A stretch of 64,000 nucleotides of DNA from Chitinophagaceae bacterium (GCA_947374225.1 CANCAY010000001.1:151105-215104), one strand, 5' to 3'; shown: positions 26,653-35,068, counted from the stretch's first letter. The notes: generated from the sequence alone by a model not told the origin. Program-made: numbers and translations.

Positions 26653-26690
26653 AAAAGCAATGGCCTCCGAATTGGAGGCCATTGCTTTTA
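26653..26690. terminator. bidirectional Rho-independent terminator
   Basis: A 16-bp perfect stem (26653-26668 with 26674-26689), arms AAAAGCAATGGCCTCC and its complement, flanked by A and T runs on both sides. It separates the class V aminotransferase (+) from the TIM-barrel gene (-) and can serve both. Confidence 0.9.
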
Positions 26691-26703
26691 TCAAAAACTT
26701 GTA

Positions 26704-27564
26704 TTACCAAGTCAATGTTTTCATATAAGCTGCATCGTCTTTTGCAGCGTCTAACTCATTGGTTCCTGTATAAGCTTCTTGCTCAACAATAAAGTATTCC
26801 ACTCCTTGTTTTGCAACCTTAGGTAATAATGTTTTATAGTCAATAGTACCCTTGCCAATTACACAAGACTCATGCCCTTCTGCAGTATTGGTTTTAACCA
26901 AATCCTTAACGTGTACTAATTTGAAACGGTTAGGAAATTTTTTCATGTACGCAATTGGATCTACTCCAGCTGCAATGGTCCAATACATATCCATTTCAAA
27001 ATCTACTGTTGCTGGATTCGTTAACTCAATCATGATGTCCTGAGGTACTTCCCCATTCATATTCACAAAAGAATAATCATGATTATGGTAAGCAAAACGA
27101 ATACCATGTTTTTGAGCAATGTCTCCACTAGTATTAAACTCGTCCGCAAAATGCTTGAAATCATCTATTGATTTTTGTGCTCCTTTATATGGACATATCA
27201 AATACTTCATTCCAATTTCAGCAGCTTCTGCTGATTTACGATCAAAGTCTTTTGAAGTATCACAATGTGCTGAAACCATTTTCATTCCTAAACCATCTAA
27301 AGTTTTTTTGAACTCCGTGTTTTTCATGCCCCAGAAAATACCTTTAGCGCCTTCAAAGCTTTCTATTTGCTTATAGCCACTCGCCGCTAAATGTTTTAAA
27401 ACAGCAACTGGGTCTTTCGCTAAAGCGTCTTTTACAGACCACAATTGAATACCAAATTTGTTTTGTTTATTAGCCATGGCTAATAATTCATTACGAAAAG
27501 GCATACTCATTGCAAGTCCAGCTAATGCTGAGTTTCGAAGAAAACTTCTTCTTGAATTATTCAT
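26704..27564 (-). CDS. xylose isomerase-like TIM-barrel protein (sugar isomerase/epimerase), Tat-exported
   Basis: A 286-residue protein. Residues 1-31 are a twin-arginine signal (SRRSFLRNSALAGLAM). The rest is an AP-endonuclease-2/xylose-isomerase-like barrel: FGIQLWSV start, AYHNHDYSF, FEMDMYW, FKLVHVKD and YFIVEQEAY carry the usual Glu/Asp/His metal ligands. Export to the periplasm is unusual for an isomerase and fits extracellular handling of keto-sugars. It is the last gene of the GMC operon, 21 bases after the subunit-3 gene. The exact substrate is unknown. Confidence 0.85.
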   Translation of the reverse strand: MNNSRRSFLRNSALAGLAMSMPFRNELLAMANKQNKFGIQLWSVKDALAKDPVAVLKHLAASGYKQIESFEGAKGIFWGMKNTEFKKTLDGLGMKMVSAHCDTSKDFDRKSAEAAEIGMKYLICPYKGAQKSIDDFKHFADEFNTSGDIAQKHGIRFAYHNHDYSFVNMNGEVPQDIMIELTNPATVDFEMDMYWTIAAGVDPIAYMKKFPNRFKLVHVKDLVKTNTAEGHESCVIGKGTIDYKTLLPKVAKQGVEYFIVEQEAYTGTNELDAAKDDAAYMKTLTW

Positions 27565-27585
27565 AAAATATGATTTAAACTTTTC

Positions 27586-28152
27586 TTAAGAGGTTGCCCA
27601 AGCTTTTTCACCCTTAACATATGGAACTGAACCTTCAAATTTACCTGGAACAGCTACATATCTTAATGCTTTAGTAGCTCCCACTTCGGATGTAAAGAAT
27701 CCTGTAAGTGTTAACTGCTTGAACATTGTGAAATAATGTTTAGGATCTTCTGGCTTTGCAGCAGCTTGATAATCCTTAGCTTCTTTGTCTAAAGCTACTA
27801 ATAAATCATGGCGACCTTTAGCGTCTGCGTCCATGAAGGACTTACCATTTAATTTAGTAGACGCTTCGTCTAATTTTTTCAAACCTTCCATAAAAATGGT
27901 TTGATCTTTTGCTTCGTAACAATCTGTTACCATTACTTGCATAAACTCACCCACTTTAGCTTCTTTAGCTCCTGGTGTTTTAGTAGCAGGTAAAATAGTT
28001 TCAGCTACTTCGTTTAAAAAAGAAATATTCTCTTTTGTAAAAGTAATACCTGTAGTTGCAGTTTTGCAACCAGATAAAAATGCTTCTGCACCTAAAACAG
28101 TTCCACCCATAATGATGGCAACTCTTGATAAGGCTTCTCTTCTATTCATCAT
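27586..28152 (-). CDS. gluconate 2-dehydrogenase subunit 3 family protein
   Basis: A 188-residue partner subunit of GMC dehydrogenases. Its N-terminus combines a twin-arginine motif (MMNRREALSRVAI) with a lipobox LSGC (Cys28 or so), so it is likely a Tat-exported lipoprotein. The rest is the helical subunit-3 domain (FLNEVAETILPATKTPGAKEAKVGEF in two parts, then DCYEAKD). In related enzymes this subunit carries the flavoprotein across the membrane and is needed for its maturation. It directly follows the GMC gene (34-base gap). Confidence 0.92.
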   Translation of the reverse strand: MMNRREALSRVAIIMGGTVLGAEAFLSGCKTATTGITFTKENISFLNEVAETILPATKTPGAKEAKVGEFMQVMVTDCYEAKDQTIFMEGLKKLDEASTKLNGKSFMDADAKGRHDLLVALDKEAKDYQAAAKPEDPKHYFTMFKQLTLTGFFTSEVGATKALRYVAVPGKFEGSVPYVKGEKAWATS

Positions 28153-28186
28153 AATATTATTATTTAAAATTTAATAATTAGCGCAA

Positions 28187-29869
28187 TTATAAGTTTCCTT
28201 TTTTCAATTCACTTACAGCAAAGTCAACCGCTCTAGCAGTAAACGCCATATAAGTTAAAGAAGGGTTTACGCAAGAAGCACTTGCCATAAACGCACCGTC
28301 AGTAACAAATACGTTAGGCGCATCCCAAACCTGATTGTTTCCGTTCAATACAGAAGTTTTAGGATCTCTACCCATACGAGCTGTACCCATTTCGTGAATT
28401 CCACGACCAGGAGTACCGTCACCTTCACGTGCTTTTACGTTTTTAACGCCTACTCTTTCTAACATTTCTTGTGCATCAACGATGATATCTTTACGCATTT
28501 TCTTTTCGTTGTCTTTCAATTCACAATCAATATTCAAGACGTTTAATCCCCACTTGTCTTTTACTGTTTTGTCCAAGGTTACTTTATTAGTTGGATCTGG
28601 TAACATTTCACCAAAGCCACCCATACCAATAGTCCATCCACCTGGTTCAGTCATAGCGTCTTTGAAATCACCACCAATGCTAAATTCAGCAACTTCATGC
28701 TGCCATCCTTGTCTTGTACCACCACCTTGGTAACCAAATCCACGTAAATAATCACGCTTATCAGTTCCAACGTTTCTATAACGAGGAATATAGAAGCCAT
28801 TTGCACGACGTCCGAAAGTGTATTGATCTTCAAATCCTTCCACAGTTCCACCAGCACCAATACCTAAATGGTGATCCATTAAGTTTTTACCTAAAGCATC
28901 ACTACTACTACCCAATCCACCTTCCCAAACGTCGGTAGCAGAGTTCATCAATAACCAAGTACTATTTAAAGTAGATGCATTTACAAAAATGATTTTTGCT
29001 TTATACTCAATAGTCTTATTAGTTTCAGCGTCTAAAACAGTTACGCCAGTTGCACGCTTTTTATCTTTATCATATTTAATTTCAGTAACAATACTCCAAG
29101 GTCTTAAAGTCAAATTACCTGTTGCCATAGCCGCTGGTAAAGTAGAAGACTGTGTACTAAAATATCCTCCGAATGGACAACCCAACCAACACTTATTTCT
29201 AAACTGACAACCTGGGCGACCACCATGAGGAACGGTAATATTAGCAGTACGTCCAATAATCAAATGACGACTTCCTTTATAAACATCTTTTAATCTTGCA
29301 GCAACGTCTTTCTCTACGCAAGTCAAGTCCATTGGAGGTAAAAATTGACCGTCCGGCAACACTGCCAAACCATCACGGTTACCACTAATACCTGCAAACT
29401 TTTCTACATAGTCGTACCATGGTTCAATTTCCTTGTAACGTACAGGCCAATCAACACCCACACCTTCTTTGCCATTGGCTTCAAAATCCAAGTCAGACCA
29501 ACGGTAACTTTGACGACCCCACATTAAAGAACGACCACCTACATGGTATCCTCTAAACCAATCAAAACGCTTCGTTTCAGTGTATGGACTTTCTTTATCA
29601 ACGCACCAATAATCTAAATTGGTTTCGTTCAAAGGATAATCACGTTTTAAAACAGGATAGTCTTCGATCATTTTTTGCGTTCTTCCACCGCGATGAGGAT
29701 GATCCCAAGCTTCCTTATTTGCATTTACATAATCTTTGATGTGCTCGATATTTCTACCACGCTCTAACATCAAAACCTTTAAACCTTTTTCTGTTAACTC
29801 TTTTGCAGCCCATCCGCCGCTAATTCCAGAGCCAACTACGATTGCGTCATACTGTTGTTGATCAGCCAT
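28187..29869 (-). CDS. GMC family oxidoreductase (probable sugar/glucoside 3-dehydrogenase catalytic subunit)
   Basis: A 560-residue FAD flavoprotein. The FAD dinucleotide loop GSGISGG is at 13-19, the GMC segment GGRSLMWGRQ at 111-120, and the active-site pair is His492 (HEMGTARMG) and Asn535 (VNPSLT). A cysteine group Cys221, Cys227, Cys231 could bind an Fe-S cluster, as described for FAD glucose dehydrogenases. It has no signal peptide, so export probably depends on the subunit-3 partner. With the cytochrome c and DUF1080 genes nearby, oxidation of a sugar C3 hydroxyl is the favoured role; gluconate or another polyol remains possible. Confidence 0.9.
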   Translation of the reverse strand: MADQQQYDAIVVGSGISGGWAAKELTEKGLKVLMLERGRNIEHIKDYVNANKEAWDHPHRGGRTQKMIEDYPVLKRDYPLNETNLDYWCVDKESPYTETKRFDWFRGYHVGGRSLMWGRQSYRWSDLDFEANGKEGVGVDWPVRYKEIEPWYDYVEKFAGISGNRDGLAVLPDGQFLPPMDLTCVEKDVAARLKDVYKGSRHLIIGRTANITVPHGGRPGCQFRNKCWLGCPFGGYFSTQSSTLPAAMATGNLTLRPWSIVTEIKYDKDKKRATGVTVLDAETNKTIEYKAKIIFVNASTLNSTWLLMNSATDVWEGGLGSSSDALGKNLMDHHLGIGAGGTVEGFEDQYTFGRRANGFYIPRYRNVGTDKRDYLRGFGYQGGGTRQGWQHEVAEFSIGGDFKDAMTEPGGWTIGMGGFGEMLPDPTNKVTLDKTVKDKWGLNVLNIDCELKDNEKKMRKDIIVDAQEMLERVGVKNVKAREGDGTPGRGIHEMGTARMGRDPKTSVLNGNNQVWDAPNVFVTDGAFMASASCVNPSLTYMAFTARAVDFAVSELKKGNL

Positions 29870-29922
29870 TGTTTAAAATTTATAAGTGTTATAGTTTATT
29901 ATAAAAAGTTGAATTCGATTTT

Positions 29923-30822
29923 TTAAATGTCACAGATTGTTACTGCTTGTTGTAAAGAAGCTAAATGATCTGTATGTGTCGGAATAAACTCATGTGCTAC
30001 ATAACCCGTATATCCTGATGCTTTTATAGCACGCATGATAGCCGGATAATTTAATTCCTGTGTGTCGTCAATTTCATGTCTTCCCGGCACTCCCGCTGTA
30101 TGATAGTGGCCAAAATATTGATGATTATTTTGAATAGAACGAATAATATCGCCCTCGTCAATTTGCATATGATAAATATCAAACAATATTTTAAAATTAG
30201 GTGAACCTAAGCGCTTACAAAGTTCAATACCCCATGCAGACTTGTCTCCCATATAATCCTTATGATCAATTCTTGAATTGAATAATTCAATTTGAATGGT
30301 AACGCCTTTGGCTTCAGCTAATGGCATAATTTTTTTTAAACCAGTAACGCAGTTATTTAAACCTGTTTCGTCGTCCATTCCGTTTCTATTACCTGCAAAA
30401 CAAATTAAATTTTTATATCCAGCAGCAGCCACTAATTCAATCCCTTCTAAATAATCTTTCACCAACCAATCATGATTTTTTAAATCATTCCAACCCTTGG
30501 TTAAACTAGTCTCACCAGCGGTATAACACATTGAACTATACAATCCATATTGTTTTGCAATAGGCCACTCATTCGGTTTTAATAAATCAATGGCACCAAA
30601 GCCTATTTGCTTAACTGCTTTACAAAGTTCTTCTAATGGAATTTCGCTAAAGCACCATCTGCAAACTGAATGATTAATATTGCCTTTTAAATTAGTATTT
30701 GCAATTTGATTTTTGTCAAAAGCCGCCATCACATTTTTTGGAATAGCAACACCTGCAGCGAGTGCGGCAGATCCTGACAATACTTGCTTAATAAGCTTAC
30801 GTCTGTTAACTAAGTTCGGCAT
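29923..30822 (-). CDS. hydroxypyruvate isomerase family / TIM-barrel sugar isomerase, Tat-exported
   Basis: A 299-residue protein with a twin-arginine-type signal (NRRKLIKQVLSGSAALAAG). The barrel has IQIELFNSR (Glu), ILFDIYHMQIDEGD (Asp/His), FGHYHTAGVPGR and YVAHEF (Glu), which match the metal ligands of hydroxypyruvate isomerase relatives. Because the protein is exported and lies beside sugar oxidation genes, an isomerase or epimerase acting on an oxidised sugar is more likely than glyoxylate metabolism. It is first in the minus-strand operon, 53 bases before the GMC gene. Confidence 0.87.
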   Translation of the reverse strand: MPNLVNRRKLIKQVLSGSAALAAGVAIPKNVMAAFDKNQIANTNLKGNINHSVCRWCFSEIPLEELCKAVKQIGFGAIDLLKPNEWPIAKQYGLYSSMCYTAGETSLTKGWNDLKNHDWLVKDYLEGIELVAAAGYKNLICFAGNRNGMDDETGLNNCVTGLKKIMPLAEAKGVTIQIELFNSRIDHKDYMGDKSAWGIELCKRLGSPNFKILFDIYHMQIDEGDIIRSIQNNHQYFGHYHTAGVPGRHEIDDTQELNYPAIMRAIKASGYTGYVAHEFIPTHTDHLASLQQAVTICDI

Positions 30823-30847
30823 GGCAATACAATCTTGAATGAGTGTA

Positions 30848-30855
30848 TAAATGTA
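30848..30855 (-). promoter_or_regulatory. putative -7 box (TACATTTA) for the minus-strand sugar operon
   Basis: On the minus strand TACATTTA approximates TAnnTTTG, 25 bases before the ATG at 30822. Confidence 0.3.
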
Positions 30856-30949
30856 AATTTAATTTGTAATCTTTTGAAATATTTTTATTCTAAAAATGGT
30901 GTTTTTTAAGAAATTATAAGGAAATTGCTTGAGGGTAATCCCTAAAGTG

Positions 30950-30966
30950 TTATTGTGACACAATAA
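30950..30966. promoter_or_regulatory. perfect 17-nt palindrome, candidate operator of the divergent sugar genes
   Basis: TTATTGTG and CACAATAA are perfect 8-base inverted repeats around a single A. The site lies in the 175-bp divergent gap between 30822 (-) and 30998 (+), 32 bases before the + strand ATG. A second small palindrome, AGGGtaatCCCT, is at 30932-30943. The spacing and symmetry suit a dimeric repressor or activator; no regulator gene is adjacent. Confidence 0.5.
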
Positions 30967-30997
30967 AACGATTTTGCAAGCTAAAAAAACCTTTAAA

Positions 30998-32155
30998 ATG
31001 AATAGAAAATTACGCATGGGCATGGTAGGTGGAGGTAAAGACGCTTTTATAGGCGCCATTCACAGACTCGCTGCCAATATGGATGGATTGATTGAATTGA
31101 GTTGTGGTGCATTAAGTATCAACCCTGAAATTGCCGTTGCCTCTGGTGAAGCATTATTCTTACCAAAAGATAGAACTTATTTAACATACGACGAAATGAT
31201 CAAGGCCGAAGCGGCTTTGCCAGCAGACAAGCGTATTGATTTTGTTACCATAGTGACACCCAATTTTGCGCATTTTGCTCCTGCAATGATGGCATTGGAT
31301 CATGGTTTTAATGTGGTTATTGAAAAGCCTATTACTTTTTCATTAGACGAAGCAAAACAATTAAAGCAAAAATTACAAGAAACAGGGTTGACACTTTGTT
31401 TGACGCATACTTACTCAGGATACCCAATGGTGAAGCAAGCTAAAGCAATGGTGAAAGAAGGCAAATTGGGTAAAATTCGTAAGGTTTGGGTGGAATATCC
31501 TCAAGGTTGGTTAAGTAAGCTTTCTGAAAGAGAAGGCAATGCGCAAGCTGCTTGGAGAACAGACCCAAAAAAATCAGGCAAGAGTTCTGTAATGGGCGAC
31601 ATTGGAACACATGCTGCACATTTAGCTGAATACATAACTGGTGCAAAAATTACAGATATCTGTGCTGAATTAAATACATTGGTGGAAGGCCGTGTAATGG
31701 ATGACGACGGAGCTGTAATGTTGAAATTTGACAATGGTGCAAAGGGCGTATTAATGGCATCTCAGGTGGCTGCAGGGGAAGAGAATGCTTTAAAAATAAG
31801 AGTTTACGGAGAACTAGGTGGTATAGAATGGTTCCAACACGAACCCAATTCATTAATTGTAAAATGGCTAGACCAACCTGCTCAAATATTAAGAGCGGGT
31901 AGTGCCCATTTATCAAGCATTGCTTCCCATAATTGCCGCACTCCAGCAGGACATCCAGAAGGATATTTAGAAGCATTTGCCAATATCTACCGCAACTTTG
32001 CTTTAACCTTAGGTTGTAAAATAGACGGCACAACTCCAACTGAAGCTATGTTAGATTTCCCAGGAGTAGAGGATGGATTAAGAGGTATGGCATTTATTGA
32101 TAATGTAGTATTGTCTGCACATTCAGATCAAAAATGGACACCTAATACTTTTTAA
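30998..32155 (+). CDS. Gfo/Idh/MocA family oxidoreductase (cytoplasmic)
   Basis: A 385-residue NAD(P)-dependent dehydrogenase without a signal peptide. The N-terminal GMVGGGKDAF is the dinucleotide loop, IVTPNFAHFAPA and the catalytic Lys in VIEKPITF follow, and DIGTHAAHLAEYITG is the substrate His segment. I chose the ATG at 30998; an upstream in-frame TTG (30974) lacks support. It is the first gene of the + strand sugar operon, 25 bases before a TIM-barrel gene. It could interconvert hydroxy- and keto-sugars with NAD(H) inside the cell. Confidence 0.9.
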   Translation: MNRKLRMGMVGGGKDAFIGAIHRLAANMDGLIELSCGALSINPEIAVASGEALFLPKDRTYLTYDEMIKAEAALPADKRIDFVTIVTPNFAHFAPAMMALDHGFNVVIEKPITFSLDEAKQLKQKLQETGLTLCLTHTYSGYPMVKQAKAMVKEGKLGKIRKVWVEYPQGWLSKLSEREGNAQAAWRTDPKKSGKSSVMGDIGTHAAHLAEYITGAKITDICAELNTLVEGRVMDDDGAVMLKFDNGAKGVLMASQVAAGEENALKIRVYGELGGIEWFQHEPNSLIVKWLDQPAQILRAGSAHLSSIASHNCRTPAGHPEGYLEAFANIYRNFALTLGCKIDGTTPTEAMLDFPGVEDGLRGMAFIDNVVLSAHSDQKWTPNTF

Positions 32156-32180
32156 TTAACGCTCCTATAAAAATAAAATA

Positions 32181-33233
32181 ATGACAACAGTAAAAGGACC
32201 CGCTATATTTTTAGCACAGTTTTTAGGAGACGAAGCCCCTTTTAATACTTTAGAAAGTATTTGCAAATGGGCTGCAGGCCTAGGTTTCAAAGGAGTGCAA
32301 ATTCCAAGTTGGGATCCAAGATGTATTGACTTACAAAAAGCGGCAGAAAGTAAAACTTATGCAGACGAAATAAAAGGAATCGTGAATGCAGCAGGATTAG
32401 AAATTACAGAATTGTCTACGCATTTACAAGGACAGCTTATTGCGGTACACCCTGCTTATGACGCACAGTTTGACGGATTTGCACCTAAAGAAGTGCATGG
32501 TAATCCAAAAGCAAGAAGCGAATGGGCGATACAACAATTAAAGTACGCAGCAAAAGCATCTCAAAACTTAGGACTCAATGCACATGCCACTTTTAGTGGT
32601 GCTTTATTATGGCATACGGTATATCCTTGGCCACAACGTCCGGCAGGATTAGTGGAAACTGGTTTTACAGAATTAGGCAAAAGATGGTTGCCAATTTTAA
32701 ATGAGTTTGATAAAGTAGGTGTTGACTTATGTTATGAGATTCATCCAGGAGAAGACTTGCACGATGGAGTTTCCTATGAAATGTTTTTGGATAAAGTAAA
32801 TCAACATCCAAGAGCATGTCTATTATATGACCCATCACATTTAGTATTACAATGCATGGATTATAAAGGATTCATTGACATTTATCATGAGCGAATTAAA
32901 ATGTTCCATGTAAAAGATGCTGAATTTAACCCAAGTGCAAAACAAGGTGTTTATGGTGGTTACCAAAATTGGATTGACCGTGCTGGAAGATTCAGATCTT
33001 TAGGTGATGGTCAGGTTGATTTTAAAAGTATCTTTAGCAAGTTGGCTGCATATGACTATAAAGGTTGGGCAGTCATGGAATGGGAATGTTGCTTAAAACA
33101 TCCAGAAGTGGGTGCTGCCGAAGGTGCTATATTTATTCAAAACAATATTATCAAAGTGACAGAAAAAGCATTTGATGATTTTGCGAATACAGGATCGGAC
33201 GAAGCATTTAATAAAAAAATATTAGGACTTTAA
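32181..33233 (+). CDS. sugar phosphate isomerase/epimerase family TIM-barrel protein
   Basis: A 350-residue xylose-isomerase-like barrel, cytoplasmic by lack of a signal. Metal ligands are suggested by CYEIHPGED (Glu), LLYDPSHLV (Asp/His), KMFHVKDAEF (His) and AVMEWECC (Glu). It is longer than the two exported paralogues and carries a 40-residue C-terminal extension. Directly after the Gfo/Idh gene, it is likely to act on the same metabolite. Such Gfo/Idh plus isomerase pairs occur in inositol, glucoside and keto-sugar pathways. The substrate cannot be fixed from sequence. Confidence 0.88.
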   Translation: MTTVKGPAIFLAQFLGDEAPFNTLESICKWAAGLGFKGVQIPSWDPRCIDLQKAAESKTYADEIKGIVNAAGLEITELSTHLQGQLIAVHPAYDAQFDGFAPKEVHGNPKARSEWAIQQLKYAAKASQNLGLNAHATFSGALLWHTVYPWPQRPAGLVETGFTELGKRWLPILNEFDKVGVDLCYEIHPGEDLHDGVSYEMFLDKVNQHPRACLLYDPSHLVLQCMDYKGFIDIYHERIKMFHVKDAEFNPSAKQGVYGGYQNWIDRAGRFRSLGDGQVDFKSIFSKLAAYDYKGWAVMEWECCLKHPEVGAAEGAIFIQNNIIKVTEKAFDDFANTGSDEAFNKKILGL

Positions 33234-33303
33234 GAACCAATAAAGACTTCTAAAATAAAACGAGCGCTTAGAAATTGAATAACAAACTTTTAAAAATTAG
33301 ATT

Positions 33304-33696
33304 ATGAAAAAGGTATTAGGAACATTAGCAGCAGTTGTCTTATTAATGGCATGTGGCGGCGGAACAGAGAAAAAAACAACTGAAGAAACAGCAGCACCAG
33401 CGGCTACAGCAGCAAATGATTTATCAGCTAACCCTGATTATCAAAAAGGTTTAGCATTGGTAGCGGGAAGTGATTGTTTAACTTGTCATAAAACAAGTGA
33501 GAAGAATATTGGACCTGCTTACAAAGACGTAGCTGCAAAATATGAGAACAACGAAGAGAATATCAAAATGTTAGCTGCCAAAGTGATTAAGGGTGGTGCA
33601 GGTGTATGGGGTGCTATCCCAATGACTCCGCATCCACAAATCAAAGAAGAAGATGCTGAAGCGATGGTTAAATATGTATTACTTTTAAAAAAATAA
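33304..33696 (+). CDS. c-type cytochrome lipoprotein
   Basis: A 130-residue monohaem cytochrome c. The lipoprotein signal ends in LLMACGGG (Cys17), then an Ala/Thr-rich linker, then the haem site CLTCH near residue 59 and the axial Met in IPMTPHP near 101, as in class I cytochromes. It is 70 bases after the isomerase and 39 before the DUF1080 gene, so it is part of the sugar operon. It is the natural electron acceptor for the GMC dehydrogenase, which has no haem subunit of its own here. It may pass electrons to a terminal oxidase. Confidence 0.92.
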   Translation: MKKVLGTLAAVVLLMACGGGTEKKTTEETAAPAATAANDLSANPDYQKGLALVAGSDCLTCHKTSEKNIGPAYKDVAAKYENNEENIKMLAAKVIKGGAGVWGAIPMTPHPQIKEEDAEAMVKYVLLLKK

Positions 33697-33735
33697 GTTT
33701 GAATATTTAAACTTAAAAAACAAAAACGATTTCTT

Positions 33736-34431
33736 ATGAAAACACTCTTGCTTGCCCTTGTAACCACATTTGTTTGTATTCAAACCAATGCACAAGACAA
33801 ATGGATTTCTTTATTTGACGGAAAAACTACCAACGGCTGGCATACTTATGGCAAAGACGTTGTAGGAGAAGCTTGGCAGGTAGTAGACGGTGCAATAGTG
33901 TTGAATCCTTTAAATAAAGAATCTTCTCAATTAAAAGGTGGTGGAGATATTGTTTCCAATGAAAGTTTTAATGATTTTCATTTACAGTTAGAGTGGAAGA
34001 TTTCAAAGAATGGAAATAGTGGTATTATCTTTTTTGTACAAGACGATCCAAAAAAATATGATCATATTTGGTATACAGGTCCAGAAATGCAAGTATTAGA
34101 TAATGACGGTCATCCGGATGCAAAAATATATAAACATAGAGCTGCTAATTTATATGACTTAGTAGCTGGTGTGGAAGGTGCTACAAAACCAGTTGGAGAC
34201 TGGAACTTAGTAGATATTATTAATGAAAAGGGTACATTGACTCTAAAATTAAATGGTATTACTACTGTTACCACTGCACTAGGTGATGCAAACTGGACCA
34301 ACTTAATTAAGAATAGTAAATTTTCAAAAGGAGAATCTCCTGACTTTGGAAAAGTATTTACTGGACATATTGGTTTACAAGATCATGGAAACCAAGTGTC
34401 ATATAGAAATATTCGTATTCAAAAGTTATAG
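33736..34431 (+). CDS. DUF1080 family protein (3-keto-disaccharide hydrolase family)
   Basis: A 231-residue secreted protein. A signal peptide (1-20, ending TNAQ) precedes the domain, which starts WISLFDGKTTNGWHTYG and ends GHIGLQDHGNQVSYRNIRI, both hallmarks of the PF06439 jelly-roll (concanavalin-like) family. Members include 3-keto-disaccharide and 3-keto-glucoside hydrolases, which cleave a glycosidic bond after C3 oxidation. Its place behind the cytochrome and near the GMC dehydrogenase matches that role, though many DUF1080 proteins are uncharacterised. The next gene, tadA, follows after four bases. Confidence 0.9.
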   Translation: MKTLLLALVTTFVCIQTNAQDKWISLFDGKTTNGWHTYGKDVVGEAWQVVDGAIVLNPLNKESSQLKGGGDIVSNESFNDFHLQLEWKISKNGNSGIIFFVQDDPKKYDHIWYTGPEMQVLDNDGHPDAKIYKHRAANLYDLVAGVEGATKPVGDWNLVDIINEKGTLTLKLNGITTVTTALGDANWTNLIKNSKFSKGESPDFGKVFTGHIGLQDHGNQVSYRNIRIQKL

Positions 34432-34435
34432 AAAG

Positions 34436-34876
34436 ATGACCCCCGATCATGAACATTTTATGCGTCAGGCCCTCGTGCAAGCACAGAGGGCCTTTGACGT
34501 TGATGAAGTACCTGTTGGTGCAGTTGTAGTTATGCATGGAAAAATAATTGCCAAGGGACATAATCAGGTACAGCTATTAAAGGATGTAACAGCACATGCT
34601 GAAATCCTAGCTATTACCAGTGCCTGTGAAAGCTTACAAGAAAAGTATTTAACCGACGCTACCCTATACGTAACAGTGGAGCCCTGCCTTATGTGTGCAG
34701 GCGCTTTATATTGGAACAAAATTGGCCATATTGTTTTTGGAGCGAGTGACGAAAAAAACAGTTATAGGCGCGTTACCGAAAAAAATCCATTCCATCCTTC
34801 CACCACAATTATTGGAGGGGTGTTGCAAGAAGAATGTGCCGCAATTATGCAATCCTTTTTTCGAGCTAAAAGATAA
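34436..34876 (+). CDS. tadA: tRNA-specific adenosine deaminase / nucleoside deaminase
   Basis: A 146-residue zinc deaminase. HAE (His54, Glu56) and PCLMC (Cys84, Cys87) make up the catalytic zinc site. TadA converts A34 to inosine in tRNA-Arg(ACG). I chose the ATG at 34436, four bases after the DUF1080 stop. An in-frame ATG at 34346 would add 30 residues that merely reread the DUF1080 end. A guanine deaminase assignment cannot be fully excluded, but length and the N-terminal HEHFMRQALVQAQ agree with TadA. Confidence 0.88.
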   Translation: MTPDHEHFMRQALVQAQRAFDVDEVPVGAVVVMHGKIIAKGHNQVQLLKDVTAHAEILAITSACESLQEKYLTDATLYVTVEPCLMCAGALYWNKIGHIVFGASDEKNSYRRVTEKNPFHPSTTIIGGVLQEECAAIMQSFFRAKR

Positions 34877-34891
34877 ATCCCTTATCATAGT

Positions 34892-34955
34892 TAAACATAG
34901 CAACCTCTAGGCCTCCGCAGCAAGAACTGAAGTCGGCTACGAGGTTCTATGTTTA
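34892..34955. other. long intergenic hairpin of unknown role
   Basis: TAAACATAG (34892-34900) pairs with CTATGTTTA (34947-34955) and, past a one-base bulge, AACCTC (34902-34907) pairs with GAGGTT (34941-34946). The enclosed 33 bases have a further GCC/GGC stem. No T run follows on either strand, so it does not look like a terminator. It lies between tadA and the superoxide dismutase gene. Confidence 0.5.
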
Positions 34956-35026
34956 CCTATTTATTAAATTTGTTTCTATTTTTGGAAAAAAAAGATTCCA
35001 CTCGTTTAAATCAGCATAAAGGGGTG

Positions 35027-35034
35027 TAATTTTG
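35027..35034 (+). promoter_or_regulatory. putative -7 box (TAATTTTG) for superoxide dismutase
   Basis: TAATTTTG matches TAnnTTTG and lies 34 bases before the ATG. Confidence 0.45.
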
Positions 35035-35068
35035 GTTTCTTAATTAAGAAACAATTAAATAAAAAAAT

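Noticed and set aside
31650..32039. 129-residue antisense frame in the Gfo/Idh gene
   Set aside because: It is Leu/His-rich, with no start context or family motif, and wholly inside a well-supported gene.
34346..34435. Longer N-terminus for tadA (start 34346)
   Set aside because: It would reread the end of the DUF1080 gene; the ATG at 34436 fits TadA length.
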